A stretch of 64,000 bases of DNA, taken from contig NC_064043.1 of assembly GCF_932526225.1 (NCBI RefSeq), forward strand, positions 124,001-188,000, given 5' to 3'. The DNA is from Nematostella vectensis (lineage: Eukaryota > Cnidaria > Anthozoa > Actiniaria > Edwardsiidae). Shown here one piece after another: positions 22,510-35,305 of this stretch. The position numbers and the translations under genes were made by a program. Each line of letters starts with the position of its first letter. The stretch's first letter is position 1. Below the pieces are notes generated by a model that saw only the letters and a list, made by a program, of their open reading frames with translations, made no database searches and was not told the origin of the DNA.

Positions 22510-23156
22510 AGTTCGTTTTTTTTCTTTGTGCTGGACCCCCTTAATCCTGATAGGTTTTGCACAAAAATAATAAAAAAAGTGAGTTTGCAAAATAAGCTTG
22601 CTAGATTTATTGATTATATGTATTCAATTTGTTCCTAGGAAGTTAACAAAAAACACACAGCAAAGAGTTTGAGGAAGTAAACAAGTATGTGAACTTTAAT
22701 GTTCTATTTGAAGGGGTGCATTTTGTAAAGGGAAGCATACATAGAATGCTTAACTGGTGGAGAGGGAAGAGGTAACAGTTTATTGAGCATAATGTCAACA
22801 ATAGCAGGGGGAAGGGAGGGGCACTCTCTTCATACAATATTGCAGTTGTTACCTATTATTAAATAAGTTTGTAAGATATATTTGTTTATTAAGCAAGGTC
22901 TATTTCTGAGACAAGCAAACTCAAGTAAGAGCTGTTGAAATAACAGGTGAGTGTTAAAAAAAAAACAATTATCTGATTAGAAAACTAATGTAGATTCCTT
23001 TGCACCAAATAAGAACAAACTTCATTTTGTTTGTTATTTATGAGGAACGAGATGAGCTCTACAAAGCCATAAAGAAATATGTATTGCTCATCTAAATTAT
23101 ACAAGTAAATAATAATATCAAAAAAGAACTACTGTAAGTATCTAGAGTGGTTTTCA

Positions 23157-23273
23157 TTAACCCGTGAAACAAAGTGTGATAGTTAAACGGTAATAGTTAG
23201 TAAAACACAAAAAAGTACAATAGAATCAGATCACCACAAAGTGTAATACGCTAAAGCGTAGTTCACGGGTTAA
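23157..23273. mobile_element. piggyBac-like MITE, unit 12
   Basis: Perfect ends; 117 bp. Confidence 0.72.
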
Positions 23274-24264
23274 TGAAGGTTTTGACATTTCAACCTTACA
23301 TCCACATGAAAGTAATGCCTAATATCAAGTGCCCTACAGTAAGTGTTTTGCAGTCAAGTTGTTTTCTGTTAGTAGGTAAAAAATTATTCTAAATAATAGT
23401 AATCATAGCTATGGTCACCACTTACACATATAGCACTTGTAATGAAAAGAAAGAACAAATATATATATGCAGTCAAACAACAGAATTGCATGATAACCTT
23501 GAATATATTGAATAAAGGACTGCAAAAAAAACATCTTTTGTACTAGTTGCTTGAATTGACCCTTGGCTATTTTTAGCTGAATTCCCCTCCCCCTCTAAAA
23601 AAGAAAATAATAATAATAATAGAACAAAACTAAAAAGAAAACAAACACAGCAGAGACCCCCACCAACAATTTTGATTTTTTTTTTTACTTTTCTTTAAAG
23701 GGGGAGTGTCATGGTTAAGAGATTTGCAATAGCTCCAGAGCCCTGACACAATGAACTTCAGTGAAATTCTAATACTGACTTATGAGCTTTTGGTACATGT
23801 GGGAGACTTTAAACAAAACCAAAAAAATGACCACAAACTGTCCATTAACATAGTTTTCAATATAATATTGCATATTATTTAATAAGGTATTGACAGCTTT
23901 TAAAAAGTTCAACTGTTTGTAGACACTTAAAAGCCTACAATAAACACTGACTCCAGACATGCGCAGTAGTATGCTGCTGCCCCTTTAAAGTAAAATACAG
24001 CTTTACTTAGTCAGCGTAGACAATATTGCGGATTTTGTCAATATTCTAATATGAAGATGTCAATATTCTTCCCCCTTACGTCTTTATTTCTATTTATTTT
24101 ATGCTTTTCACATGATACCAAAACAGCGTCTTTTTTCTTCGCTAATTTGATGTTATGTACACAATAAAAGAGATGCGCCTGTGCGCATGGCGAGTCCCCA
24201 AGGGACCCAAGACGCCCAAATAGACCTCTATATTTTGTCATCCACAATCTCGGCGAGCTGTGCG

Positions 24265-24511
24265 TGGCGTAACCGTATTACAGGCCTGGGATCCTGGTTA
24301 TTGTCCTCCCCATTAATGCGCGGGTTGGGATAACCTTGCAAGAGTGTTGTACAGCATATTCGCTCGGAAATATCGGTGCTTGGGGCCTTCGGGTTCTTTA
24401 CAGCCTTCCGTAAAAGCCTTGTGCTGCCATACCGATTGGGTAATCCGTATGTATGGTTTCCGTTTTGTTCTTCAGACCGGGTTCGATCCCAGGCCAATGG
24501 GCTTTTTTTTT
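24265..24511 (+). ncRNA. Candidate structured RNA, unit 13
   Basis: Majority sequence; T9 at 24503-24511. Confidence 0.55.
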
Positions 24512-25158
24512 AGTTCGTTTTTTTTCTTTGTGCTGGACCCCCTTAATCCTGATAGGTTTTGCACAAAAATAATAAAAAAAGTGAGTTTGCAAAATAAGCT
24601 TGCTAGATTTATTGATTATATGTATTCAATTTGTTCCTAGGAAGTTAACAAAAAACACACAGCAAAGAGTTTGAGGAAGTAAACAAGTATGTGAACTTTA
24701 ATGTTCTATTTGAAGGGGTGCATTTTGTAAAGGGAAGCATACATAGAATGCTTAACTGGTGGAGAGGGAAGAGGTAACAGTTTATTGAGCATAATGTCAA
24801 CAATAGCAGGGGGAAGGGAGGGGCACTCTCTTCATACAATATTGCAGTTGTTACCTATTATTAAATAAGTTTGTAAGATATATTTGTTTATTAAGCAAGG
24901 TCTATTTCTGAGACAAGCAAACTCAAGTAAGAGCTGTTGAAATAACAGGTGAGTGTTAAAAAAAAAACAATTATCTGATTAGAAAACTAATGTAGATTCC
25001 TTTGCACCAAATAAGAACAAACTTCAGTTTGTTTGTTATTTATGAGGAACGAGATGAGCTCTACAAAGCCATAAAGAAATATGTATTGCTCATCTAAATT
25101 ATACAACTAAATAATAATATTAAAAAAGAACTACTGTAAGTATCTAGAGTGGTTTTCA

Positions 25159-25275
25159 TTAACCCGTGAAACAAAGTGTGATAGTTAAACGGTAATAGTT
25201 AGTAAAACACAAAAAAGTACAATAGAATCAGATCACCACAAAGTGTAATACGCTAAAGCGTAGTTCACGGGTTAA
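25159..25275. mobile_element. piggyBac-like MITE, unit 13
   Basis: Perfect ends; 117 bp. Confidence 0.72.
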
Positions 25276-26270
25276 TGAAGGTTTTGACATTTCAACCTTA
25301 CATCCACATGAATGTAATGCCTAATATCGAGTGCCCTACAGTAAGTGTTTTGCAGTCAAGTTGTTTTCTGTTAGTAGGTAAAAAAATATTCTAAATAATA
25401 ATAATCATAGCTATGGTCACCACTTACACATATAGAACTTGTAATGAAAAGAAAGAAAAAATATATATATATATATGCAGTCAAACAACAGAATTGCATG
25501 ATAACCTTGAATATATTGAATAAAGGACTGCAAAAAAACATCTTTTGTACTAGTTGCTTGAATTGACCCTTGGCTATTTTTAGCTGAATTCCCCTCCCCC
25601 TCTAAAAAAGAAAATAATAATAATAATAGAACAAAACTAAAAAGAAAACAAACACAACAGAGACCCCCACCAACAATTTTGATTTTTTTTACTTTCCTTT
25701 AAAAGGGGAGTGTCATGGTTAAGAGATTTGCAATAGCTCTAGAGCCCTGACACAATGAACTTCAGTGAAATTCTAATACTGACTTATGAGCTTTTGGTAC
25801 ATGTGGGAGACTTTAAACAAAACAAAAAAAAATGACCACAAACTGTCAATTAACATAGTTTTCAATATAATATTGCATATTATTTAATAAGGTATTGACA
25901 GCTTTTAAAAAGTTCAACTGTTTGTAGACACTTTAAAGCCTACAAGAATCACTGACTCCAGACATGCGCAGTACTATGTTGCTGGCCCTTTAAAGTAAAA
26001 TACAGCTTTACTTAGTCAGCGTAGACAAAATTGCGGATTTTGTCAATATTCTAATATGAAGATGTCAATATTCCCCCCCCCTTACGTCTTTATTTCTATT
26101 TATTTTATGATTTTCACATGATACCAAAACAGCGTCTTTTTTCTTCGCTAATTTGATGTCATGTACACAATCAAAGAGATGCGCCCGTGCGCATGGCGAA
26201 TCCCCAAGGGACCCAAGACGCCCAAATAGACCTCTATTTTTTGTCATCCACAATCTCGGCGAGCTGTGCG

Positions 26271-26518
26271 TGGCGTAACCGTATTACAGGCCTGGGAGCC
26301 TGGTTATTGTCCTCCCCATTAATGCGCGGGTTGGGATAACCTTGCAAGAGTGTTGTATAGCATATTCGCTCGGAAATATCGGTGCTTGGGGCCTTCGGGT
26401 TCTTTACAGCCTTCCGTAAAAGCCTTGTGCTGCCATACCGATTGGGTAATCCGTATGTATGGTTTCCGTTTTGTTCTTAAGACCGGGTTCGATCCCAGGC
26501 CAATGGGCTTTTTTTTTT
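26271..26518 (+). ncRNA. Candidate structured RNA, unit 14
   Basis: Same type-C changes as unit 10; T10 at 26509-26518. Confidence 0.48.
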
Positions 26519-27170
26519 ATTCGTTTTTTTTTTCTTCGTGCTGGACCCCCTTAAACCTGATAGGTTTTGCGCAAAAATAATAAAAAAAAAGTGAGTTTGC
26601 AAAATAAGCTTGCTAGATTTATTGATTATATGTATTCAATTTGTTCCTAGGAAGTTAACAAAAAACACAAAGCAAAGAGAGTTTGAGGAAGTAAACAAGT
26701 ATGTGAACTTTAATGTTCTATTTGAAGGGGCGCATTTTGTACAGGGAAGCATACGTAGAATGCTTAACTGGTGGAGAGGGGAGAAGTAACAGTTTATTGA
26801 GCATAATGTCAACAATAGCAGGGGGAAGGGAGGGGCACTCTCTTCATACAATATTGCAGTTGTTACCTATTATTAAATTAAGTTTGTAAGATATATTTGT
26901 TTATTAAGCAAGGTCTATTTCTGAGACAAGCAAACTCAAGTAAGAGCTGTTGAAATAACAGGTGAGTGTTAAAAAAAAACAATTATCTGATTAGAAAACT
27001 AATGTAGATTCCTTTGCACCAAATAAGAACAAACTTCATTTTGTTTGTTATTTATGAGGAACGAGATGAGCTCTACAAAGCCATAAAGAAATATGTATTG
27101 CTCATCTAAATTATACAAGTAAATAATAATATTAAAAAAGAATTACTGTAAGTAATTAGAGTGGTTTTCA

Positions 27171-27287
27171 TTAACCCGTGAAACAAAGTGTGATAGTTAA
27201 ACGGTAATAGTTAGTAAAACACAAAAAAGAACAATAGAATCAGATCACAACAAATTGTAATACGCTAAAGCGTAGTTCACGGGTTAA
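27171..27287. mobile_element. piggyBac-like MITE, unit 14
   Basis: Perfect ends; 117 bp. Confidence 0.72.
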
Positions 27288-28277
27288 TGAAGGTTTTGAC
27301 ATTTCAACCTTACATCCACATGAAAGTAATGCCTAATATCGAGTGCCCTACAGTAAGTGTTTTGCAGTCAAGTTGTTTTCTGTTAGTAGGTAAAAAATTA
27401 TTCTAAATAATAGTAATCATAGCTATGGTCACCACTTACACATATAGCACTTGTAATTAAAAGAAAGAAAAAATCTATATATGCAGTCAAACAACAGAAT
27501 TGCATGATAACCTTGAATATATTGAATAAAGGACTGCAAAAAAACATCTTTTGTACTAGTTGCTTGAATTGACCCTTGGCTATTTTTAGCTGAATTCCCC
27601 TCCCCCTCTAAAAAAGAAAATAATAATAATAATAATAGAACAAAACTAAAAAGAAAACAAACACAGCAGAAACCCCCACCAACAATTTTGATTTTTTTTT
27701 TACTTTCCTTCAAAGGGGGAGTGTCATGTTTAAGAGATTTGCAATAGCTCTAGAGCCCTGACACAATGAACTTCAGTGAAATTCTAATACTGACTTATGA
27801 GCTTTTAGTACATGTGGGAGACTTTAAACAAAACAAAAAAATGACCACAAACTGTCAATTAACATAGTTTTCAATATAATATTGCATATTATTTAATAAG
27901 GTATTGACAGCTTTTAAAAAGTTGAACTGTTTGTTGTCACTTAAAAGCCTACAATAATCACTGACTCCAGACATGCGCAGTACTATGTTGCTGCCCCTTT
28001 AAAGTAAAATACAGCTTTACTTAGTCAGCGTAGACAAAATTGCGGATTTTGTCAATATTCTAATATGAAGATGTCAATATTCTCCCCCCTTACGTCTTTA
28101 TTTCTATTTATTTTATGCTTTTCACATGATACCAAAACAGCGTCTTTTTTCTTCGCTAATTTGATGTCATGTACACAATAAAAGAGATGCGCCCGTGCGC
28201 ATGGCGAGTCCCCAAGGGACCCAAGACGCCCAAATAGACCTCTATTTTTGTCATCCACAATCTCGGCGAGCTGTGCG

Positions 28278-28524
28278 TGGCGTAACCGTATTACAGGCCT
28301 GGGATCCTGGTTATTGTCCTCCCCATTAATGCGCGGGTTGGGATAACCTTGCAAGAGTGTTGTACAGCATATTCGCTCGGAAATATCGGTGCTTGGGGCC
28401 TTCGGGTTCTTTACAGCCTTCCGTAAAAGCCTTGTGCTGCCATACCGATTGGGTAATCCGTATGTATGGTTTCCGTTTTGTTCTTCAGACCGGGTTCGAT
28501 CCCAGGCCAATGGGCTTTTTTTTT
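28278..28524 (+). ncRNA. Candidate structured RNA, unit 15
   Basis: Majority sequence; T9 at 28516-28524. Confidence 0.55.
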
Positions 28525-29171
28525 AGTTCGTTTTTTTTTCTTTGTGCTGGACCCCCTTAATCCTGATAGGTTTTGCACAAAAATAATAAAAAAAGTGAGT
28601 TTGCAAAATAAGCTTGCTAGATTTATTGATTATATGTATTCAATTTGTTCCTAGGAAGTTAACAAAAAACACACAGCAAAGAGTTTGAGGAAGTAAACAA
28701 GTATGTGAACTTTAATGTTCTATTTGAAGGGGTGCATTTTGTAAAGGGAAGCATACATAGAATGCTTAACTGGTGGAGAGGGAAGAGGTAAAAGTTTATT
28801 GAGCATAATTTCAACAATAGCAGGGGGAAGGGAGGGGCACTCTCTTCATACAATATTGCAGTTGTTACCTATTATTAAATAAGTTTGTAAGATATATTTG
28901 TTTATTAAGCAAGGTCTATTTCTGAGACAAGCAAACTCAAGTAAGAGCTGTTGAAATAACAGGTGAGTGTTAAAAAAAAACAATTATCTGATTAGAAAAC
29001 TAATGTAGATTCCTTTGCACCAAATAAGAACAAACTTCATTTTGTTTGTTATTTATGAGGAACGAGATGAGCTCTACAAAGCCATAAAGAAATATGTATT
29101 GCTCATCTAAATTATACAAGTAAATAATAATATTAAAAAAGAACTACTGTAAGTATCTAGAGTGGTTTTCA

Positions 29172-29288
29172 TTAACCCGTGAAACAAAGTGTGATAGTTA
29201 AACGGTAATAGTTAGTAAAACACAAAAAAGTACAATAGAATCAGATCACCACAAAGTGTAATACGCTAAAGCGTAGTTCACGGGTTAA
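29172..29288. mobile_element. piggyBac-like MITE, unit 15
   Basis: Perfect ends; 117 bp. Confidence 0.72.
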
Positions 29289-30282
29289 TGAAGGTTTTGA
29301 CATTTCAACCTTACATCCACATGAATGTAATGCCTAATATCGAGTGCCCTACAGTAAGTGTTTTGCAGTCAAGTTGTTTTCTGTTAGTAGGTAAAAAAAT
29401 ATTCTAAATAATAGTAATCATAGCTATGGTCACCACTTACACATATAGAACTTGTAATGAAAAGAAAGAAAAAAAATATATATATATATATGCAGTCAAA
29501 CAACAGAATTGCATGATAACCTTGAATATATTGAATAAAGGACTGCAAAAAAACATCTTTTGTACTAGTTGCTTGAATTGACCCTTGGCTATTTTTAGCT
29601 GAATTCCCCTCCCCCTCTAAAAAAGAAAATAATAATAATAATAGAACAAAACGAAAAAGAAAACAAACACAACAGAGACCCCCACCAACAATTTTGATTT
29701 TTTTTACTTTCCTTTAAAGGGGGAGTGTCATGTTTAAGAGATTTGCAATAGCTCTAGAGCCCTGAAACAATGAACTTCAGTGAAATTCTAATACTGACTT
29801 ATGAGCTTTTAGTACATGTGGGAGACTTTAAACAAAACAAAAAAAATGACCACAAACTGTCAATTAACATAGTTTTCAATATAATATTGCATATTATTTA
29901 ATAAGGTATTGACAGCTTTTAAAAAGTTCAACTGTTTGTTGACACTTAAAAGCCTACAATAATCACTGACTCCAGACATGCGCAGTACTATGTTGCTGCC
30001 CCTTTAAAGTAAAATACAGCTTTGTTTAGTCAGCGTAGACAAAATTGCGGATTTTGTCAATATTCTAATATGAAGATGTCAATATTCTCCCCCCTTACGT
30101 CTTTATTTCTATTTATTTTATGCTTTTCACATGATACCAAAACAGCGTCTTTTTTTTTCGCTAATTTGATGTCATGTACACAATAAAAGAGATGCGCCCG
30201 TGCGCATGGCGAGTCCCCAAGGGACCCAAGACGCCCAAATAGACCTCTATTTTTGTCATCCACAATCTCGGCGAGCTGTGCG

Positions 30283-30529
30283 TGGCGTAACCGTATTACA
30301 GGCCTGGGATCCTGGTTATTGTCCTCCCCATTAATGCGCGGGTTGGGATAACCTTGCAAGAGTGTTGTACAGCATATTCGCTCAAAAATATCGGTGCTTG
30401 GGGCCTTCGGGTTCTTTACAGCCTTCCGTAAAAGCCTTGTGCTGCCATACCGATTGGGTAATCCGTATGTATGGTTTCCGTTTTGTTCTTCAGACCGGGT
30501 TCGATCCCAGGCCAATGGGCTTTTTTTTT
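30283..30529 (+). ncRNA. Candidate structured RNA, unit 16 (weakened copy)
   Basis: CTCAAAAAT change as in units 8 and 12; T9 at 30521-30529. Confidence 0.43.
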
Positions 30530-31176
30530 AGTTCGTTTTTTTTCTTTGTGCTGGACCCCCTTAATCCTGATAGGTTTTGCACAAAAATAATAAAAAAAGT
30601 GAGTTTGCAAAATAAGCTTGCTAGATTTATTGATTATATGTATTCAATTTGTTCCTAGGAAGTTAACAAAAAACACACAGCAAAGAGTTTGAGGAAGTAA
30701 ACAAGTATGTGAACTTTAATGTTCTATTTGAAGGGGTGCATTTTGTAAAGGGAAGCATACATAGAATGCTTAACTGGTGGAGAGGGAAGAGGTAACAGTT
30801 TATTGAGCATAATGTCAACAATAGCAGGGGGAAGGGAGGGGCACTCTCTTCATACAATATTGCAGTTGTTACCTATTATTAAATAAGTTTGTAAGATATA
30901 TTTGTTTATTAAGCAAGGTCTATTTCTGAGACAAGCAAACTCAAGTAAGAGCTGTTGAAATAACAGGTGAGTGTTAAAAAAAAAACAATTATCTGATTAG
31001 AAAACTAATGTAGATTCCTTTGCACCAAATAAGAACAAACTTCATTTTGTTTGTTATTTATGAGGAACGAGATGAGCTCTACAAAGCCATAAAGAAATAT
31101 GTATTGCTCATCTAAATTATACAAGTAAATAATAATATCAAAAAAGAACTACTGTAAGTATCTAGAGTGGTTTTCA

Positions 31177-31293
31177 TTAACCCGTGAAACAAAGTGTGAT
31201 AGTTAAACGGTAATAGTTAGTAAAACACAAAAAAGTACAATAGAATCAGATCACCACAAAGTGTAATACGCTAAAGCGTAGTTCACGGGTTAA
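31177..31293. mobile_element. piggyBac-like MITE, unit 16
   Basis: Perfect ends; 117 bp. Confidence 0.72.
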
Positions 31294-32284
31294 TGAAGGT
31301 TTTGACATTTCAACCTTACATCCACATGAAAGTAATGCCTAATATCAAGTGCCCTACAGTAAGTGTTTTGCAGTCAAGTTGTTTTCTGTTAGTAGGTAAA
31401 AAATTATTGTAAATAATAGTAATCATAGCTATGGTCACCACTTACACATATAGCACTTGTAATGAAAAGAAAGAACAAATATATATATGCAGTCAAACAA
31501 CAGAATTGCATGATAACCTTGAATATATTGAATAAAGGACTGCAAAAAAAACATCTTTTGTACTAGTTGCTTGAATTGACCCTTGGCTATTTTTAGCTGA
31601 ATTCCCCTCCCCCTCTAAAAAAGAAAATAATAATAATAATAGAACAAAACTAAAAAGAAAACAAACACAGCAGAGACCCCCACCAACAATTTTGATTTTT
31701 TTTTTTACTTTTCTTTAAAGGGGGAGTGTCATGGTTAAGAGATTTGCAATAGCTCCAGAGCCCTGACACAATGAACTTCAGTGAAATTCTAATACTGACT
31801 TATGAGCTTTTGGTACATGTGGGAGACTTTAAACAAAACCAAAAAAATGACCACAAACTGTCCATTAACATAGTTTTCAATATAATATTGCATATTATTT
31901 AATAAGGTATTGACAGCTTTTAAAAAGTTCAACTGTTTGTAGACACTTAAAAGCCTACAATAAACACTGACTCCAGACATGCGCAGTAGTATGCTGCTGC
32001 CCCTTTAAAGTAAAATACAGCTTTACTTAGTCAGCGTAGACAATATTGCGGATTTTGTCAATATTCTAATATGAAGATGTCAATATTCTTCCCCCTTACG
32101 TCTTTATTTCTATTTATTTTATGCTTTTCACATGATACCAAAACAGCGTCTTTTTTCTTCGCTAATTTGATGTTATGTACACAATAAAAGAGATGCGCCT
32201 GTGCGCATGGCGAGTCCCCAAGGGACCCAAGACGCCCAAATAGACCTCTATATTTTGTCATCCACAATCTCGGCGAGCTGTGCG

Positions 32285-32531
32285 TGGCGTAACCGTATTA
32301 CAGGCCTGGGATCCTGGTTATTGTCCTCCCCATTAATGCGCGGGTTGGGATAACCTTGCAAGAGTGTTGTACAGCATATTCGCTCGGAAATATCGGTGCT
32401 TGGGGCCTTCGGGTTCTTTACAGCCTTCCGTAAAAGCCTTGTGCTGCCATACCGATTGGGTAATCCGTATGTATGGTTTCCGTTTTGTTCTTCAGACCGG
32501 GTTCGATCCCAGGCCAATGGGCTTTTTTTTT
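32285..32531 (+). ncRNA. Candidate structured RNA, unit 17
   Basis: Majority sequence; T9 at 32523-32531. Confidence 0.55.
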
Positions 32532-33179
32532 AGTTCGTTTTTTTTCTTTGTGCTGGACCCCCTTAATCCTGATAGGTTTTGCACAAAAATAATAAAAAAA
32601 GTGAGTTTGCAAAATAAGCTTGCTAGATTTATTGATTATATGTATTCAATTTGTTCCTAGGAAGTTAACAAAAAACACACAGCAAAGAGTTTGAGGAAGT
32701 AAACGAGTATGTGAACTTTAATGTTCTATTTGAAGGGGTGCATTTTGTAAAGGGAAGCATACATAGAATGCTTAACTGGTGGAGAGGGAAGAGGTAACAG
32801 TTTATTGAGCATAATGTCAACAATAGCAGGGGGAAGGGAGGGGCACTCTCTTCATACAATATTGCAGTTGTTACCTATTATTAAATAAGTTTGTAAGATA
32901 TATTTGTTTATTAAGCAAGGTCTATTTCTGAGACAAGCAAACTCAAGTAAGAGCTGTTGAAATAACAGGTGAGTGTTAAAAAAAAAAACAATTATCTGAT
33001 TAGAAAACTAATGTAGATTCCTTTGCACCAAATAAGAACAAACTTCAGTTTGTTTGTTATTTATGAGGAACGAGATGAGCTCTACAAAGCCATAAAGAAA
33101 TATGTATTGCTCATCTAAATTATACAACTAAATAATAATATTAAAAAAGAACTACTGTAAGTATCTAGAGTGGTTTTCA

Positions 33180-33296
33180 TTAACCCGTGAAACAAAGTGT
33201 GATAGTTAAACGGTAATAGTTAGTAAAACACAAAAAAGTACAATAGAATCAGATCACCACAAAGTGTAATACGCTAAAGCGTAGTTCACGGGTTAA
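33180..33296. mobile_element. piggyBac-like MITE, unit 17
   Basis: Perfect ends; 117 bp. Confidence 0.72.
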
Positions 33297-34290
33297 TGAA
33301 GGTTTTGACATTTCAACCTTACATCCACATGAAAGTAATGCCTAATATCGAGTGCCCTACAGTAAGTGTTTTGCAGTCAAGTTGTTTTCTGTTAGTAGGT
33401 AAAAAAATATTCTAAATAATAGTAATCATAGCTATGGTCACCACTTACACATATAGAACTTGTAATGAAAAGAAAGAAAAAATATATATATATATATGCA
33501 GTCAAACAACAGAATTGCATGATAACCTTGAATATATTGAATAAAGGACTGCAAAAAAACATCTTTTGTACTAGTTGCTTGAATTGACCCTTGGCTATTT
33601 TTAGCTGAATTCCCCTCCCCCTCTAAAAAAGAAAATAATAATAATAATAGAACAAAACTAAAAAGAAAACAAACACAACAGAGACCCCCACCAACAATTT
33701 TGATTTTTTTTACTTTCCTTTAAAAGGGGAGTGTCATGGTTAAGAGATTTGCAATAGCTCTAGAGCCCTGACACAATGAACTTCAGTGAAATTCTAATAC
33801 TGACTTATGAGCTTTTGGTACATGTGGGAGACTTTAAACAAAACAAAAAAAAATGACCACAAACTGTCAATTAACATAGTTTTCAATATAATATTGCATA
33901 TTATTTAATAAGGTATTGACAGCTTTTAAAAAGTTCAACTGTTTGTAGACACTTTAAAGCCTACAAGAATCACTGACTCCAGACATGCGCAGTACTATGT
34001 TGCTGGCCCTTTAAAGTAAAATACAGCTTTACTTAGTCAGCGTAGACAAAATTGCGGATTTTGTCAATATTCTAATATGAAGATGTCAATATTCCCCCCC
34101 CTTACGTCTTTATTTCTATTTATTTTATGATTTTCACATGATACCAAAACAGCGTCTTTTTTCTTCGCTAATTTGATGTCATGTACACAATCAAAGAGAT
34201 GCGCCCGTGCGCATGGCGAATCCCCAAGGGACCCAAGACGCCCAAATAGACCTCTATTTTTTGTCATCCACAATCTCGGCGAGCTGTGCG

Positions 34291-34538
34291 TGGCGTAACC
34301 GTATTACAGGCCTGGGAGCCTGGTTATTGTCCTCCCCATTAATGCGCGGGTTGGGATAACCTTGCAAGAGTGTTGTATAGCATATTCGCTCGGAAATATC
34401 GGTGCTTGGGGCCTTCGGGTTCTTTACAGCCTTCCGTAAAAGCCTTGTGCTGCCATACCGATTGGGTAATCCGTATGTATGGTTTCCGTTTTGTTCTTAA
34501 GACCGGGTTCGATCCCAGGCCAATGGGCTTTTTTTTTT
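34291..34538 (+). ncRNA. Candidate structured RNA, unit 18
   Basis: Type-C changes as in unit 10; T10 at 34529-34538. Confidence 0.48.
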
Positions 34539-35188
34539 ATTCGTTTTTTTTTTCTTCGTGCTGGACCCCCTTAAACCTGATAGGTTTTGCGCAAAAATAA
34601 TAAAAAAAAAGTGAGTTTGCAAAATAAGCTTGCTAGATTTATTGATTATATGTATTCAATTTGTTCCTAGGAAGTTAACAAAAAACACAAAGCAAAGAGT
34701 TTGAGGAAGTAAACAAGTATGTGAACTTTAATGTTCTATTTGAAGGGGCGCATTTTGTACAGGGAAGCATACGTAGAATGCTTAACTGGTGGAGAGGGGA
34801 GAAGTAACAGTTTATTGAGCATAATGTCAACAATAGCAGGGGGAAGGGAGGGGCACTCTCTTCATACAATATTGCAGTTGTTACCTATTATTAAATTAAG
34901 TTTGTAAGATATATTTGTTTATTAAGCAAGGTCTATTTCTGAGACAAGCAAACTCAAGTAAGAGCTGTTGAAATAACAGGTGAGTGTTAAAAAAAAACAA
35001 TTATCTGATTAGAAAACTAATGTAGATTCCTTTGCACCAAATAAGAACAAACTTCATTTTGTTTGTTATTTATGAGGAACGAGATGAGCTCTACAAAGCC
35101 ATAAAGAAATATGTATTGCTCATCTAAATTATACAAGTAAATAATAATATTAAAAAAGAATTACTGTAAGTAATTAGAGTGGTTTTCA

Positions 35189-35305
35189 TTAACCCGTGAA
35201 ACAAAGTGTGATAGTTAAACGGTAATAGTTAGTAAAACACAAAAAAGAACAATAGAATCAGATCACAACAAATTGTAATACGCTAAAGCGTAGTTCACGG
35301 GTTAA
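35189..35305. mobile_element. piggyBac-like MITE, unit 18
   Basis: Perfect ends; 117 bp. Confidence 0.72.

Larger units (their letters stand above)
22025..24025 (+). repeat. Unit 12 (2001 bp), type A
   Basis: Second type-A copy. It differs from unit 8 by CGTCTTTTTTTTTCGC, an uninterrupted T run after the RNA, and AATATCAAAAAAG. Confidence 0.97.
24026..26030 (+). repeat. Unit 13 (2005 bp), type B
   Basis: Almost identical to unit 9; one difference seen is AATAATAATC near 25397 for AATAGTAATC. Confidence 0.97.
26031..28039 (+). repeat. Unit 14 (2009 bp), type C
   Basis: Differs from unit 10 mainly by a 2-bp AG insertion (CAAAGAGAGTTTG) near 26678. Confidence 0.97.
28040..30044 (+). repeat. 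Unit 15 (2005 bp), type D
   Basis: Same length as unit 11, and I saw no difference between them on reading. Confidence 0.97.
30045..32045 (+). repeat. Unit 16 (2001 bp), type A
   Basis: Third type-A copy. It shares ATTATTGTAAAT near 31405 with unit 8 but not with unit 12, and AATATCAAAAAAG with unit 12 but not with unit 8. Confidence 0.97.
32046..34051 (+). repeat. Unit 17 (2006 bp), type B
   Basis: Third type-B copy; private AAACGAGTATG near 32701. Confidence 0.97.
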
